Source of the DNA: Cerasicoccus sp. TK19100
Lineage (GTDB): Bacteria > Verrucomicrobiota > Verrucomicrobiia > Opitutales > Cerasicoccaceae
Direction of reading: 5' to 3'
DNA length: 64,000 nucleotides
NCBI RefSeq assembly: GCF_027257155.1
Contig: NZ_JAPWDU010000004.1
Location: 434,001-498,000, forward strand
Shown here: positions 9,302-19,576 of the stretch, piece by piece
How the letters are laid out: the number at the start of each line of letters is the position of its first letter
Position numbering within the stretch: the first letter of the stretch is position 1
Notes under the pieces: model-generated
Databases searched by the model: none
What the model was told of the DNA's origin: nothing
Seen by the model: only the letters and a program-made list of their open reading frames with translations
Position numbers and translations under genes: made by a program

Positions 9302-10444
9302 TTATTGACCGGCGTTTTCGCGCGGCGTCACCGGCATGCCCGGCTGGAGAAACTGGATGCCGGAAACCGCCACCCGCTCATTGGCTTCAAGGCCAGAGCG
9401 GATCGTGCGCAGCTTGCCGTGCAACGGGCCGACTTCTACCGTTCGGCGTTGCACGATGTTATCTGGGCCAACGACCCAAACATATTTCAACTCCTGGTCA
9501 GTCAGCACTGCCAAGTCCGGTATCAGGATACGCTCGGCTTCCTTGGAAGCCGGTGTGCGCACACGGGCGAACATGCCCGGCGTCAGCAAGCCATCAGGAT
9601 TTTCCAGCAGACCGCGCACCCGCATCGTCGCGGTGCCGGGCGTCAGTTGATTGTCCTTAAAGTTGATCACGCCTTTGTGGTTAAAATCATTCTCGTCCGA
9701 GAGCTGGATCTCCACCGGCATGTGGCCGTTGTCCGCGCGACCGGGCAACTCACCCGACTGAATCCGGCGGATTCCTTGCAGGTAGGTGCGCTCGTCCACA
9801 TCGAAGTAAACGTAAATCGGGTCCTGTGGCACGACGGTTGTCAACAAGGTCGCCTGGCCTTCGCCGCCACGAACAAGATTACCCTCGGTGACTCCGTAAA
9901 GACCGGCAATGCCGGTGATCGGTGCCTTGATGCGTGTGAACTCCAGGTCGAGCTCGGCCGCTTCCAGCTCCGCCTGCGCCGCCATCACATCGGCCTCGGC
10001 TTGCAGCGCCTCGCTGTTGCGGATATCCAGCTGCTCGCGGGAAATCGCATTGGAGCGGATAAGGTCCTCCGCGCGCTTTTTATTGGCGTCGCTCAAGGTC
10101 TTGGCCGCCTCGGCCTGCGCCAGACGTGCCTTGGCGAGATTGACCTCCGCCTGAAAAGGACGCGGGTCGATCTCAAAGAGCAAGTCGCCCTTCTCCACCA
10201 GTTGGCCTTCCTCGAAATGGACCGAGTCCAGATAGCCACTCACGCGGGCGAGGATGTCCACATCCTCCACCGCTTGCAGACGGCCGGTAAATGTGGCCCA
10301 TTCGATCAGAGACTGCACCTCTGGCGATGCGACGTTAATATCCAACGGCGGACGCTCTTGGGCGGCGGGTGCCTCTTCCTGGCAGCCCGCTAAAATGATA
10401 GTCGCCGCGAGCGCAGCGAAGGCAAAAATAGGTTTGGTAGTCAT
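9302..10444 (-). CDS. RND efflux periplasmic adaptor (AcrA/MexA type) lipoprotein
   Basis: A 380-residue periplasmic adaptor. The ATG at 10444 was chosen over an open-frame start at 10519 because it puts a lipoprotein signal (MTTKPIFAF...ILAGC, Cys 21) at the N-terminus and removes an overlap with the gene upstream. Domains in order are a barrel-sandwich half (VSGYLDSVHFEEGQLVEKGD), an alpha-helical hairpin (~100-165), the second lipoyl half (RIKAPITGIAG), a beta-barrel and a membrane-proximal domain. It bridges the RND pump at 6131 and the outer membrane factor at 10479. It lies ~35 nt after the channel gene and ~20 nt before the pump gene. Confidence 0.94.
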   Translation of the reverse strand: MTTKPIFAFAALAATIILAGCQEEAPAAQERPPLDINVASPEVQSLIEWATFTGRLQAVEDVDILARVSGYLDSVHFEEGQLVEKGDLLFEIDPRPFQAEVNLAKARLAQAEAAKTLSDANKKRAEDLIRSNAISREQLDIRNSEALQAEADVMAAQAELEAAELDLEFTRIKAPITGIAGLYGVTEGNLVRGGEGQATLLTTVVPQDPIYVYFDVDERTYLQGIRRIQSGELPGRADNGHMPVEIQLSDENDFNHKGVINFKDNQLTPGTATMRVRGLLENPDGLLTPGMFARVRTPASKEAERILIPDLAVLTDQELKYVWVVGPDNIVQRRTVEVGPLHGKLRTIRSGLEANERVAVSGIQFLQPGMPVTPRENAGQ

Positions 10445-10478
10445 GATACTCGCAGGTGTAGAATGTTCAAAAATTAAA

Positions 10479-11891
10479 TTACCAACTGCCGCCAATCGCC
10501 CGCACCAGGCGCACGGCATTCACGTATTCCAGGCCCGTGGCAATCGCCAGGCGCCGTTCACTGTCGAGCGCGGTTCGCTCGGAATCCAGGGCGGTCGTGT
10601 AGTCGATCAGGCCGCCGTCGTATTGCTCACTGGAAATTCGTTGGGCGCGTAAAGCCGCTTCGCTGGAGGCAATCTCGGCCTCGCGCTGGATGCGCAGCCA
10701 TTGCCAGGAGTCGAGTGCGTTCTCCACCTCGGCAAAGGCGTCGAGCACGGTCTGCTCATACTCCGCGACGGACTGCGTGTAGGCCAGCTCGCTCTCGTCC
10801 AAGTTGGCCCGCAGGCGACCGCCCTCAAAGAGCGGCACCGAAACCTGTGGCGATATCGCCCAGAAGCCCGCGCTCGATTTGAACCACTGCGCCGCATCCA
10901 GCGCCGATAAACCAATGTCACCCGCGATGCTGACGCGCGGATAAAAATTCGCCGTCGCCACGCCAATGCGGGCGTTTGCCGCGGCCAGTGCCCGTTCGCT
11001 CTGGCGGATGTCTGGTCGGCGCAAAAGCAACTCCGACGGGATACCGGCTGGCACCATTGGCGGATAGCCTTCCAGCGGCGCGACTGCCAGCGAAAACTCC
11101 GGTGCCGGTTGGCCGGTCAACACGGACAGCGCATTGACCAGCACTGCCTGCTGACGCTTCAGCTGAGCCAAATCCGAACGCGTGCTAGCCAATAGCGACT
11201 CGGCCTGCGCGACATCCAGCTCGCTCACTGCACCGCCTTCGAAGCGCTTAACGACGACATCCAGCGACTGCTGACGTGTGCCGATGCTCCCCTCGACGTT
11301 GGCAATCTGCGATTCGATGGCGCGTATCTGGTAGTAAGTGATCGCGACTTCGGTCTGGATAAACAGTCGCAGATCGGCCAGAGCCTCGCGCTCGGCATCG
11401 GCATCGGCCGCCGCGGCTTCCACCAGGCGACGCACCCGGCCAAAGAGGTCAATTTCCATCGCGGCCGCCGCACCCAGATTGTAAACATTCTGCGTAGTGT
11501 CGTTGTAATTAGTAAAAGTTTCCTTGCTCAGCTTTTCGCGGGTGTAGCTGGCCTCGGCACCGACCTGTGGTAAGCCCTCGGCTTCCTCCCGGCGGATCAG
11601 CGTTTCCGCCCGTTGCCAGCGATTGAACGCAGCGCGCAGTGAGCGGTTTTCCACATTGGCCTGCTCGATGAGCGCGCTCAGTTCGGCGTCGTTAAACACG
11701 TCCCACCATTGGCCAGACTCCGGCATCTGCACGACGTCGCCATCCTGGTCCAGCAAGCCGGAATAGCTCGTGGGTGCCGCATACTCCGGTGCCTTGTAAT
11801 CCGGCCCCACCGTGCACCCCGCAAGCACCACGCCCGCAACGGCGACAGCCCCTCTCAGTCTTGAAATTTGGTTCAGCAGCATTTCAAACAT
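10479..11891 (-). CDS. Outer membrane factor lipoprotein of the TetR-linked RND system
   Basis: A ~470-residue NodT/OprM-type channel protein with signal peptide and lipobox LAGC followed by TVGPDYKAPEY, then the repeated helical domains with GIPSELLLRRPDIRQSE and FYPRVSIAG. The frame is open to 11936, but the longer start would put the TetR-like operator at 11903-11920 inside the gene and would precede the signal peptide with hydrophilic residues. ATG 11891 or ATG 11882 is therefore more likely. It is the first gene of the channel-adaptor-pump operon and lies ~95 nt downstream of tetR. Confidence 0.9.
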   Translation of the reverse strand: MFEMLLNQISRLRGAVAVAGVVLAGCTVGPDYKAPEYAAPTSYSGLLDQDGDVVQMPESGQWWDVFNDAELSALIEQANVENRSLRAAFNRWQRAETLIRREEAEGLPQVGAEASYTREKLSKETFTNYNDTTQNVYNLGAAAAMEIDLFGRVRRLVEAAAADADAEREALADLRLFIQTEVAITYYQIRAIESQIANVEGSIGTRQQSLDVVVKRFEGGAVSELDVAQAESLLASTRSDLAQLKRQQAVLVNALSVLTGQPAPEFSLAVAPLEGYPPMVPAGIPSELLLRRPDIRQSERALAAANARIGVATANFYPRVSIAGDIGLSALDAAQWFKSSAGFWAISPQVSVPLFEGGRLRANLDESELAYTQSVAEYEQTVLDAFAEVENALDSWQWLRIQREAEIASSEAALRAQRISSEQYDGGLIDYTTALDSERTALDSERRLAIATGLEYVNAVRLVRAIGGSW

Positions 11892-11902
11892 TTGTTTTAA
11901 TA

Positions 11903-11920
11903 GATGACTAGATAGTAAAG
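11903..11920. promoter_or_regulatory. Putative TetR operator before the outer membrane factor gene
   Basis: TGACTAGATAGTAAAG (11905-11920) matches 13 of 16 bases of TGACCATTTAGTAAAG in front of tetR (12610-12625). Both lie immediately upstream of genes transcribed leftward, which is where a TetR repressor of the efflux operon and of itself would bind. This is inferred from the shared motif only. Confidence 0.55.
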
Positions 11921-11985
11921 AATCTTGGTATTTCAAGTCGAAGGGTAAACTTTTTTGCTTTAATCGCGAATAGGGCTAAGCCCCG

Positions 11986-12594
11986 TTACGCGACAGGCTG
12001 TTTGACTCCAAGAATGCGGAGGTAGCTGGACTTGAGGTCCTTCATGATTTCCGGGTCATTCGCAATGCGGGCCCGGGCAAACATGCCTTCGTAGCAGCTA
12101 TAAATGCTAGAGGCGACTCCTTCGACATCATCTGTATCGATGAGTCCTTCGCTGGCGGCGTCTCGCACCGCGGCGATAAAATAGCGCTCGTGCCGGGACA
12201 TGAAATCCAGGACTTTGTCCCGTAGTTCTTCGTCCACATTGCACATTTCCTGGCCAACGGTAAACAGGCAGCAGGCCAGTATTTTTCCATCTTCCCGCTG
12301 GAGTTCCTTCGTGCGCTGATACTTAAAATCCGCGTGATCAATAAGGCGCTGCACCCCGCTCTTACTGGGCGAAAAGATAGAATCCAGCTTATCGCGGATG
12401 TTCTCCTCCCAGTAGTTTTCGAGGGCCTCCATCGTCAGCTCACTCTTGGACTTGTAGAAGTAGTAAAAGCTACCCTTCTTCACGCCCGCCTTCTGGCAAA
12501 TCTGGTCGATCGTCACCATGCCATAGGAACGCTCCCACATCAGGTCGATAATGGCGTCGATCAGTTTTTGCTTGGCGTTGCTGGTGCGTCCCAT
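11986..12594 (-). CDS. TetR/AcrR-family transcriptional repressor of efflux genes
   Basis: A 202-residue regulator. Residues ~8-55 form the TetR helix-turn-helix, with MVTIDQICQKAGVKKGSFYYFYKSKSEL a clear family match. The C-terminal ~140 residues are a ligand-binding helical domain of the TetR_C type, with KILACCLFTVGQEM and a Cys pair. It lies between two RND operons on the same strand: 95 nt upstream of the outer membrane factor gene at 11891 and 65 nt after the pump gene ending at 12660. Paired similar sites at 11903 and 12607 suggest autoregulation and repression of the downstream pump. The inducer is unknown. Confidence 0.92.
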   Translation of the reverse strand: MGRTSNAKQKLIDAIIDLMWERSYGMVTIDQICQKAGVKKGSFYYFYKSKSELTMEALENYWEENIRDKLDSIFSPSKSGVQRLIDHADFKYQRTKELQREDGKILACCLFTVGQEMCNVDEELRDKVLDFMSRHERYFIAAVRDAASEGLIDTDDVEGVASSIYSCYEGMFARARIANDPEIMKDLKSSYLRILGVKQPVA

Positions 12595-12606
12595 GGTCAG
12601 AACAAT

Positions 12607-12626
12607 ACTTGACCATTTAGTAAAGT
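12607..12626. promoter_or_regulatory. Putative TetR operator before tetR
   Basis: ACTTGACCATTTAGTAAAGT is an imperfect 20-bp palindrome (7 of 10 positions pair) ending 13 nt upstream of the tetR start at 12594. Its core recurs at 11905-11920 in front of the outer membrane factor gene. Size, symmetry and position fit a TetR dimer site. Confidence 0.55.
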
Positions 12627-12659
12627 AAAGTGGAAAATGACGATTCTGTGAATTTCAAG

Positions 12660-15600
12660 TTACTCCCCGCTGGTCAACCCCAGGAACTCCTTGGCATCCT
12701 CCAGCGCCATGTAAAGACAGGGCACTAGTAGCAGAATAATCGCCGTGGCGAAGACAATGCCCGCTCCGAGGGAGATCGCCATCGGTATCAGATACTGCGC
12801 CTGCAACGAGCGCTCCATGATGATCGGGATCAAGCCGCCGGCGGTGGTAAACGTCGTCAGCGCGATAGGCCGAAAACGCCGAAGCCCCGCTTGGCGGACC
12901 GCTTCAAAGGCGCTCATTTCGCTGCGTTTGCGGTTGGCGAAGTCGACCATGATCAGCGAGTCATTAACCACCACCCCGGCCAGCGCGATGATGCCCATCA
13001 GGCTGATCAGCGACAAATCGTAGCCCAGAATCATGTGACCGATCACCGCTCCGATTGCGCCAAACGGAATCGCGATCAGCACGATCAGCGGCTGCATGTA
13101 ACTGCCGAAGGCGACCGCCAATAGCGCGTAAATGACAAACAGCGCCAGCCCCAGGCCGCCGTAAAGCACCTGCTTCGACTCCGCCATCTCGGCTTGGCTG
13201 CCTTCAAAGGTCCACGTAAGTCCGGGGAAATCCGCGCGCAGTTGCGGAAGCGTTTCTTTCTGAAAAGCATCCACCACCTGCCCCATCGCGCGCTTCGGCT
13301 CCACATTCATCGAAACCTCCACCACGCGACGACCATCACGGCGATTGATCGACGTAAACGCCTCGCCATAAGAGACGTCGACCACATCCAGCAGCGGCAC
13401 CTCCGTCCCGTCCGGGGCCTGGATGACGAGGTCTTCCAGGTTGTGCAAATCTTTCCGCTCTTCCAGGGGCAGCTTCACGCGCACTTCGATCTCGTTGGTG
13501 CCCCGCAGTTGGCGCTTGGCCAAGGCTCCGTAAAACGCATCGCGCACCTGCTGGCCGACATCCGATGAGGTTAGGCCCAACGCCCGCCCCTCCGGCCGCA
13601 GCTTGAAATCGATCTGCTTCTTGCCCTTGTTGTAATTATCATTCACATCGACGGTGTTGTTAAAAGCGCGGGCGCGCTCCACGAATTCCTTGCTGGCGCG
13701 CGCCAGGGTCTCGATGTCGTTATGCGAAAGGTCGATGCTGATGTCTTTGCGCCAGCCGCCGGGTCCGCTCTCGGCCTCGAAGGTTATCTGGTCAACGCCC
13801 GGGATGTCACCGATCTCGTCGCGCCAAAGTTGGATCACCTCGGCCGCCGTCATGTCGTGCTCATCCGGGGGCCGCATGACAATTTCCACGTCGATAAAGT
13901 TGCCCCGCCGGACGTTGGTTTTGATGCCCTCGGCCACACGGTCCAGATTGTGCTCATCAAACATACGGCGCGTCGCAGCGGTGACGTCTTCCGCCATTCG
14001 TGCGGACTGGTCTGGCGTAATGCCCACGGGCAAACGGATGCCCGCCTCGATCTCGTCTGCCGGGACCTCGGGCATGTTAATCATCCCCATGTGCGAGCTC
14101 GTCGCGTAATTGCCCACCACAAAGAACAGCGCGACAGCGAGTGCGATCGTGATGTAGCGATTGCGTAAGCTAAGGTCCAGCAAGCGCCGGTAGTGCGTGT
14201 TGATCAGCCAGGAAAAGCCGTTCGAGAATTTTTGCTGAACACGGTGTAGCTTCGCGCCGACTTTGTTACCGTGCCCGCCCTCTTTCACGTGACCAAGGTG
14301 CGCCGGTAGAATGTAAAGCGCCTCGAACAACGACACGGTCAGCACGACGATCACCACCGCGGGTAAAGGCCACCAAAACTTCCCCGTCGTTCCCGGGATG
14401 AACAGCAGCGGAATAAACGCGACGATGTTCGTAATGATACTAAAGACGACCGGCCCGGAAATTTCCTTCGCGCCACGAATGGCCGCCGTCATGAAGTCCA
14501 TGCCTTGCTGGCGGTATTCGTAAATATTCTCCCCCACGACAATGGCGTCATCCACGACGATACCGAGCACCACGATGAAGGCGAACATCGACACCATGTT
14601 GATGCTCACATCGATCAGCGGTAAGAACATGATGCCACCGATGAAGGATATACTCATGCCCATCATCACCCAGAAGGCCAGGCGCAGCTCCAGGAATATG
14701 GCGAGAATCCCGAGCACGATCACCGCCGCCATCAAGCCGTTTTCCACGAGCAGGGAAAGGCGCTGGCTGTACTCTTCTGCCGCGTTGCTGTCGATGCGCC
14801 ACAGCACACCATCGGGCAATGTCTGCTCGAAGTCGGCCATGATCTCCTCCACCGCCTCAGCGATTTCCAGCGGTGACTGATTGCCGATGCGGAAGATATT
14901 CAGCTCCATCGACGGCGTCTGGTTAAACTGCGAGTGAAAGCTTCCCTCCTCGAAGCCATCGTAAATCGTCGCGATGTCGGCCAGGCGCACGCTGGCCCCC
15001 GTCGGCGACGCCAGGATTTCGATATCGCCAAACTCCTCCGCCCACTGCTTGCGCTCGTTCACGCGTAAAAGAATTTCGCCGGTCCGTGTCTCCACCGAGC
15101 CTGCCGCCACGTCGTCACTACTGCGCTCAATGATGTCAGCCACGTCGCCCAGGGTGAGCTTGTACTCGCGCAGTTTGGCGCGCGAAATTTCCACGTGCGT
15201 CACATAGTCCGCCGCGCGTCCCAACTCAATCTGCGTGATGCGCGGATCGCTGATAAACCGGTCGCGCAGTTGCTCGCCAAGCTTGCGCAGCATCCAGGTA
15301 TCGACGTTGCCATAGAGCACTACTTCGAGCACTTCGCGCTGTTGGCTTTGCAGTGAAACTTCCGGCTCCTCAATGTCGTCGGGAAATGTTCGGATGCGGC
15401 TCACCGCCTGATCAACATCCTGAAACGCGCGCATGCGATCGGTGCCGCTGACCAGTTCAATCGTAACGGTGCCCGAGCCCTCCCGCGCCACCGAGGTAAT
15501 TTCCTTGATGCCGTCGACACCGCGCACCGTTTCCTCGACTGGCATGAGGATGCCTTGCTCGACCTCCGCCGGCGCGGCTCCCGGATATTGCACTCTCACT

Positions 15601-15776
15601 TGGACAACGTCCAACTGTGACTCGGGCAACACCTCCTTCTGCATGAAATAAGCCGTGCCCAGCCCACCAAAGAGCAAGATGACCATCAGCAAATTTGCCG
15701 CGATTGGATTCCGCGCCATCCAGCCGATGGTGCCGCCCCGCGGGTCCGGGTCCGTCGTTGCTCCGCCGCCGCTCAT
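12660..15776 (-). CDS. RND efflux permease, second system (AcrB-like)
   Basis: A 1038-residue RND transporter. It begins with a short hydrophilic Gly-rich stretch and then [18 protein letters not shown], typical of the RND branch usually annotated as efflux RND transporter permease subunit and often found without a defined substrate. TM4 holds the charged pair in [21 protein letters not shown]. Twelve helices and two periplasmic loops are evident. It overlaps the adaptor gene by 4 nt (15773-15776) and is the last gene of a channel-adaptor-pump operon transcribed leftward from 18435. It is distinctly different from the pump at 6131, so the two systems are not a recent duplication. No terminator is evident before tetR. 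Confidence 0.95.
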   Translation of the reverse strand: MSGGGATTDPDPRGGTIGWMARNPIAANLLMVILLFGGLGTAYFMQKEVLPESQLDVVQVRVQYPGAAPAEVEQGILMPVEETVRGVDGIKEITSVAREGSGTVTIELVSGTDRMRAFQDVDQAVSRIRTFPDDIEEPEVSLQSQQREVLEVVLYGNVDTWMLRKLGEQLRDRFISDPRITQIELGRAADYVTHVEISRAKLREYKLTLGDVADIIERSSDDVAAGSVETRTGEILLRVNERKQWAEEFGDIEILASPTGASVRLADIATIYDGFEEGSFHSQFNQTPSMELNIFRIGNQSPLEIAEAVEEIMADFEQTLPDGVLWRIDSNAAEEYSQRLSLLVENGLMAAVIVLGILAIFLELRLAFWVMMGMSISFIGGIMFLPLIDVSINMVSMFAFIVVLGIVVDDAIVVGENIYEYRQQGMDFMTAAIRGAKEISGPVVFSIITNIVAFIPLLFIPGTTGKFWWPLPAVVIVVLTVSLFEALYILPAHLGHVKEGGHGNKVGAKLHRVQQKFSNGFSWLINTHYRRLLDLSLRNRYITIALAVALFFVVGNYATSSHMGMINMPEVPADEIEAGIRLPVGITPDQSARMAEDVTAATRRMFDEHNLDRVAEGIKTNVRRGNFIDVEIVMRPPDEHDMTAAEVIQLWRDEIGDIPGVDQITFEAESGPGGWRKDISIDLSHNDIETLARASKEFVERARAFNNTVDVNDNYNKGKKQIDFKLRPEGRALGLTSSDVGQQVRDAFYGALAKRQLRGTNEIEVRVKLPLEERKDLHNLEDLVIQAPDGTEVPLLDVVDVSYGEAFTSINRRDGRRVVEVSMNVEPKRAMGQVVDAFQKETLPQLRADFPGLTWTFEGSQAEMAESKQVLYGGLGLALFVIYALLAVAFGSYMQPLIVLIAIPFGAIGAVIGHMILGYDLSLISLMGIIALAGVVVNDSLIMVDFANRKRSEMSAFEAVRQAGLRRFRPIALTTFTTAGGLIPIIMERSLQAQYLIPMAISLGAGIVFATAIILLLVPCLYMALEDAKEFLGLTSGE

Positions 15777-16999
15777 TGCGCTGTCGCGCCTCCCGCGTTG
15801 TTTTGGGTTCGCAGCGGTGCGCCGTCAACGACTGAGCTCAAACTCGTCGTGACGACCTTGGCATCACCCGGGAGACCTTCGCTGATGTAGACGTAGTCCG
15901 CGTCGCGAAACTCCACGACCACGGGCAGGATATTCAACGTGCCATCCTGCATCACCCACACGGTGTCATCCTCCCGCAAGTAGGCGCGATCCAGGCGCAC
16001 GACGTTCTCGATCTCGCGCCCTTCGATGGTCACCTCGAGCAGCGAACCGATGATTAGCGGCGGCTTGCCCGCGTTTGCTTCGGTCAATGCGAGGGGGTCT
16101 TCTACGCCCACGTTGATCCGGGCCAGGCGCGTGCCTTCGTCGAGCGCGCCAATCAATTTATCCACGCGGCCTTCGCGATAGACACCAGTCGGCCACGAGG
16201 TGCGATTGCGAATTTTTGCCAGCGATCCCTCTCCTTCACTTTGCGATGCAAAGTCAATGTAGGGAAGCTTCGTCAGCGGTGCCGTCGCCGTCACCCAATA
16301 GCGGCTGGTGCTCACGAGCCGGCCCAAGTCGTCTCCCGGTGAAACTTGCGAGCCCACCGCTACATTGCGTGAGAGCACCTGTGCGTCAAATGGCGCGCGT
16401 AGCGTGGTACGCTCCAACTCCAGTTTCGCTTGATCGAGCATGGCCTGCGCGGCTTCCACATCCGCCTTGGCAGCGTTGAGCTGCGGCTTGCGCAGCACAA
16501 GGTTTTCGTTGCCGGTCACGATGTCTTTATCGAGCAGTTCGTAGTCGAGCTTGGCCACATTTTGACGGCCCATCTCGATGGCTAAATCCGCCTCGGCCTG
16601 GTGCAACGCACTCTCCCGCTGCGCGACTTGTATTTCATAATCAGCCGGGTCAATTTTCACGAGCATCTCGCCTTTGCGGACTTGGGCACCGGAGGTAAAA
16701 TTCGACGAGCGCTCAATGATCTCACCGCTCACGCGGGGGCTGAGCATGACGTCATCCCGCGCGCGAACCAGCCCCATGACCACGATTTGCGGGCGGAAGT
16801 TGCCCTGCTCCACTTCAAGCACTTCCACCAGCATGGCGGTCTTCTTGCTGGCACCCTCGCGCTGCGCGCTCGGCTCGGTGCTTTTGATTAGCACGGTCAG
16901 GCCCACCGCCACCAGGGCGATGATGACGCACACGAAAACCGTTAACTTCCAGTTTAGCGGTTTCTTTGGGGATTGCCCGGTCTCTCCCTCTTTAGCCAT
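15773..16999 (-). CDS. RND efflux periplasmic adaptor, second system
   Basis: A 408-residue membrane fusion protein with a cytoplasmic Lys-rich start, one membrane anchor (~20-42), lipoyl halves ([14 protein letters not shown] and [13 protein letters not shown]) flanking a helical hairpin, and a C-terminal beta domain. It lacks a lipobox, unlike the adaptor at 9302. Its start lies 46 nt inside the end of the upstream channel gene and its stop overlaps the pump start by 4 nt, so translation of the three genes is coupled. A palindrome of the ACTTTGCAATGCAAAGT family (16238-16254) lies inside this reading frame and encodes part of FASQSE. Confidence 0.92.
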   Translation of the reverse strand: MAKEGETGQSPKKPLNWKLTVFVCVIIALVAVGLTVLIKSTEPSAQREGASKKTAMLVEVLEVEQGNFRPQIVVMGLVRARDDVMLSPRVSGEIIERSSNFTSGAQVRKGEMLVKIDPADYEIQVAQRESALHQAEADLAIEMGRQNVAKLDYELLDKDIVTGNENLVLRKPQLNAAKADVEAAQAMLDQAKLELERTTLRAPFDAQVLSRNVAVGSQVSPGDDLGRLVSTSRYWVTATAPLTKLPYIDFASQSEGEGSLAKIRNRTSWPTGVYREGRVDKLIGALDEGTRLARINVGVEDPLALTEANAGKPPLIIGSLLEVTIEGREIENVVRLDRAYLREDDTVWVMQDGTLNILPVVVEFRDADYVYISEGLPGDAKVVTTSLSSVVDGAPLRTQNNAGGATAQ

Positions 17000-18435
17000 G
17001 CTTCATACTCCTCTTCTTCGGTTTCTTTGACCAACGCGGCAACAAGCTCGCGGTCCGTTTCAATGCTTCCCGCTAAAGCGCGATACAGCGCAATGCGGAA
17101 CTCGATTAAAGTGCGCTGCCCCTCCAGCAACTGACGCTGTAGCCGCTGTTCTTCGATCAGCGCAGTCAGCACATCCAGGAACTCGGTGACGCCGTTAAAA
17201 TACTCAATCTGCAAACGCTGGTAGGACAGGCGAGCCAGGCGCAACTGCTCACGAATGCTGGCGAGGCGCTCCACTTGCTTTTGCTCGCGCACGAGGGCGT
17301 CTTCCACTTCCTGCAAAGCATCGAGCACCACCTGCCCGTATTCCATGACGCGTCGCTTCTCCAGTGCCTCGTTGCGATCCACCTCCGCCGCGCGGCGCCC
17401 CGCATCGAAAACCGGTGCCACGATCTGCCCGGCGATGGACCGAATCCACGAGCCAAACAAGTCAGACGGATTCTCGCCAACGGTTAGCAGCGACGCGCTC
17501 AGTGAGATGCGCGGATACTGATTGGTGATTGCCGCAGCCAGATCGGCGTTGGCCGCCTTCACCAAAAAGTAGGCCGACTGCACATCCGGACGGCGTTGAA
17601 TTAGCTCCGCCGGCACTCCCGTGGACGGCATCGGCGGCAGCTCGGGCAAGGCCTCATCCAGTGACGGTTTACCCGACTCCGGCGGCAAGCCCTCCAGCAC
17701 GGCTAGTGCGTTTTCAAAGATCCCAATGCGCGCCTCTTCCACAATGACCTGCTCCCGCGTTGCCTCGATCAATTGCTGCTGCCGCAAGATGTCTGCGCTG
17801 CGAATCAACCCACTGCTAAAGCGCGCCTTCAGCGAATCATAAACCTTCTCGTTCACGCCGATTTGCTCCAATAACAAGTCACGCTGGTTCTGCGCTTCGA
17901 CGAGCTGGTAGTAGGTCGCGGCAACCGTCGCCGTGAGGGTGAGCGCGGCCGTTTGGTAATCAAAATACGTCGCCTGCGCACGGTAGCGCTCGGCATCGAC
18001 CAGTGAGCGAATCCGCCCCCACAGATCGAGCTCGTAAGAGGCCGTCAGCCCGGCCCCGAGCTGCTGGGAGCTCAAATCGCCACCGGTGTATTCGCCCTCG
18101 AAAACGGCATCGATGCTCGGGTAGAGCGAGGAGGCCTCACGCGTAATGACCGCCTCGGCTTCCTGCAAGCGCAGCCACACGGCCTCCAGCGTCAGGTTGA
18201 ACGACAGCGAGCGCTCGATGCGTTCATTGAGCTCCGGGTCGTTGAACGCGGTCCACCATTGGTCAGGGGCAGCCCCGACACCGGTTTGGCTAAACGCGGC
18301 TGGCATTTGCACGGGCGGCTCCACCTCCTTCTCCGAGACGCAACCTGCCAACAATCCGCCAATAAAAAACAATCCCCATCGGATAAAATGGACTAACGGC
18401 TTGGCGTCGTAATGTATGTTCTCCCGTGTTGGCAT
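16954..18435 (-). CDS. Outer membrane factor lipoprotein, second RND system
   Basis: A 493-residue TolC-type channel. A hydrophobic signal after a 20-residue hydrophilic lead ends in lipobox LAGC (Cys ~32). The body carries the two-fold helical repeat with PDQWWTAFNDPELNERIE and GVPAELIQRRPDVQSA. The C-terminal ~15 residues are translated from the 46 nt shared with the adaptor gene. It heads the operon ending at 12660. The intergenic DNA to the divergent-side neighbour (18436-18526) is ~90 nt and should hold the promoter; no TetR-like motif of the 12607 kind was seen there. Confidence 0.92.
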   Translation of the reverse strand: MPTRENIHYDAKPLVHFIRWGLFFIGGLLAGCVSEKEVEPPVQMPAAFSQTGVGAAPDQWWTAFNDPELNERIERSLSFNLTLEAVWLRLQEAEAVITREASSLYPSIDAVFEGEYTGGDLSSQQLGAGLTASYELDLWGRIRSLVDAERYRAQATYFDYQTAALTLTATVAATYYQLVEAQNQRDLLLEQIGVNEKVYDSLKARFSSGLIRSADILRQQQLIEATREQVIVEEARIGIFENALAVLEGLPPESGKPSLDEALPELPPMPSTGVPAELIQRRPDVQSAYFLVKAANADLAAAITNQYPRISLSASLLTVGENPSDLFGSWIRSIAGQIVAPVFDAGRRAAEVDRNEALEKRRVMEYGQVVLDALQEVEDALVREQKQVERLASIREQLRLARLSYQRLQIEYFNGVTEFLDVLTALIEEQRLQRQLLEGQRTLIEFRIALYRALAGSIETDRELVAALVKETEEEEYEAWLKRERPGNPQRNR

Positions 18436-18526
18436 GCAGCTTCCCCTAGGCGACTAGGGACGCTGCCAACCATAGACAAAGTCAACTAAAAATCAAGTGA
18501 CGCCGGGCAACTTTTTTAGCCCATTA

Positions 18527-19576
18527 CTAGTATTGTTTAACCCCAGTGAATGGATCGCGGCTAACCACGTCCCAGATGGTCTGCTGCACCGCGCGCACCA
18601 GTTCTTGATACTGCGGCGCGTCCAGGCCGTAGGCTGCCGCGCTCATGCCCACCGGGTTCTGTCCGCTGATTACGGTAAATATAGTCGAGCCGGAAATGAA
18701 GATACCCAGCGTCTCCACTTTGTGCGGAATCGGGTTTAGGTGCACGGCGTCTGCATAGAGAATATTTACGCCATCGGCGAAGCTGGTGTCCTGATCCAGA
18801 CCGGGCAGCATGCTAGGCTTTTCCTTGGCTAGCACGTCCAGCCCAGGCAAGTCGCCCGCCTTGATTTTGGCATCGATCGCCAGGAGCACATCGCCCGCGG
18901 GGATGATGCGCACGGGTTGCTTCAGGTCCGGATGCGCTTCGTTTAAATACCCCAGCAACTGCTCGAAGAAGTCGCGCGAGGCAGCATGGTTTTTCGCGGT
19001 CCACTGCGTGTCCTCTATCGTCGCCGTGTATCGCGCCTGCCACTCGCCCGGGTAGTCGAGGTTGATGGGCTGCTTCGTCGCCTTGTCCTTGGAGCGTCGC
19101 GGCCAGGTGGCGTAGATATAAAACGTGTCGCTGGCCTGATGCGCCAAGGCCATGTCGATAAATGCATTGGCCCCGGCATAGGTGCTGTTCATCGAGCTGA
19201 GAAAGGGCTGCATCACCACGGCATCCCAGTGGTGCTGCGTCAGCGCCGTATCGTGGCGGCCAAAGCGCTCACCCACGTTCGCGTCATACGGGTTTGGGTC
19301 CGGCTCAAACGTGCTGCCACTGGCGACATTCGTTTCCCAGGATAGCCACTTCTGGTCGGGCTCGTCTTTGTAATGCAAATGCCGGAAGAGGCTCTTGCCA
19401 CCAGAAAGCTGGGAGCCAAATTGCAGGTCGATATCGCGCTCGGCAAACAGCGCATGCACGCGGTCCAGCGTAGTGCTCGCCGTCAGGCTATTGCCGATAA
19501 AGTAAACGCTTAGTTTCTCCTCGGCATGCGCCAGAAGCGGGGCCGAGGCCAGGAGGATCAGGGAGGTCAATTTCAT
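18527..19576 (-). CDS. Secreted SGNH/GDSL-type hydrolase-like protein
   Basis: A 349-residue protein with a signal peptide (MKLTSLILLASAPLLAHA-E). Near the mature N-terminus is FIGNSLT, matching block I of SGNH hydrolases with Ser as the presumed nucleophile. Near the C-terminus, DAVHLNPIPHKVETLG supplies the Asp-x-x-His pair. WDAVVMQPF lies where block II/III residues occur. The fold usually removes acyl groups from carbohydrates or lipids; the substrate is unknown. It is divergent from the sulfatase at 19772 with ~195 nt between, so both may act on the same decorated polysaccharide. Confidence 0.78.
   Translation of the reverse strand: MKLTSLILLASAPLLAHAEEKLSVYFIGNSLTASTTLDRVHALFAERDIDLQFGSQLSGGKSLFRHLHYKDEPDQKWLSWETNVASGSTFEPDPNPYDANVGERFGRHDTALTQHHWDAVVMQPFLSSMNSTYAGANAFIDMALAHQASDTFYIYATWPRRSKDKATKQPINLDYPGEWQARYTATIEDTQWTAKNHAASRDFFEQLLGYLNEAHPDLKQPVRIIPAGDVLLAIDAKIKAGDLPGLDVLAKEKPSMLPGLDQDTSFADGVNILYADAVHLNPIPHKVETLGIFISGSTIFTVISGQNPVGMSAAAYGLDAPQYQELVRAVQQTIWDVVSRDPFTGVKQY

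Noticed and set aside
9266-10393. 375-residue plus-strand frame opposite the RND adaptor
   Set aside because: The adaptor domains are clear on the minus strand, and the plus-strand frame has no recognisable domain.
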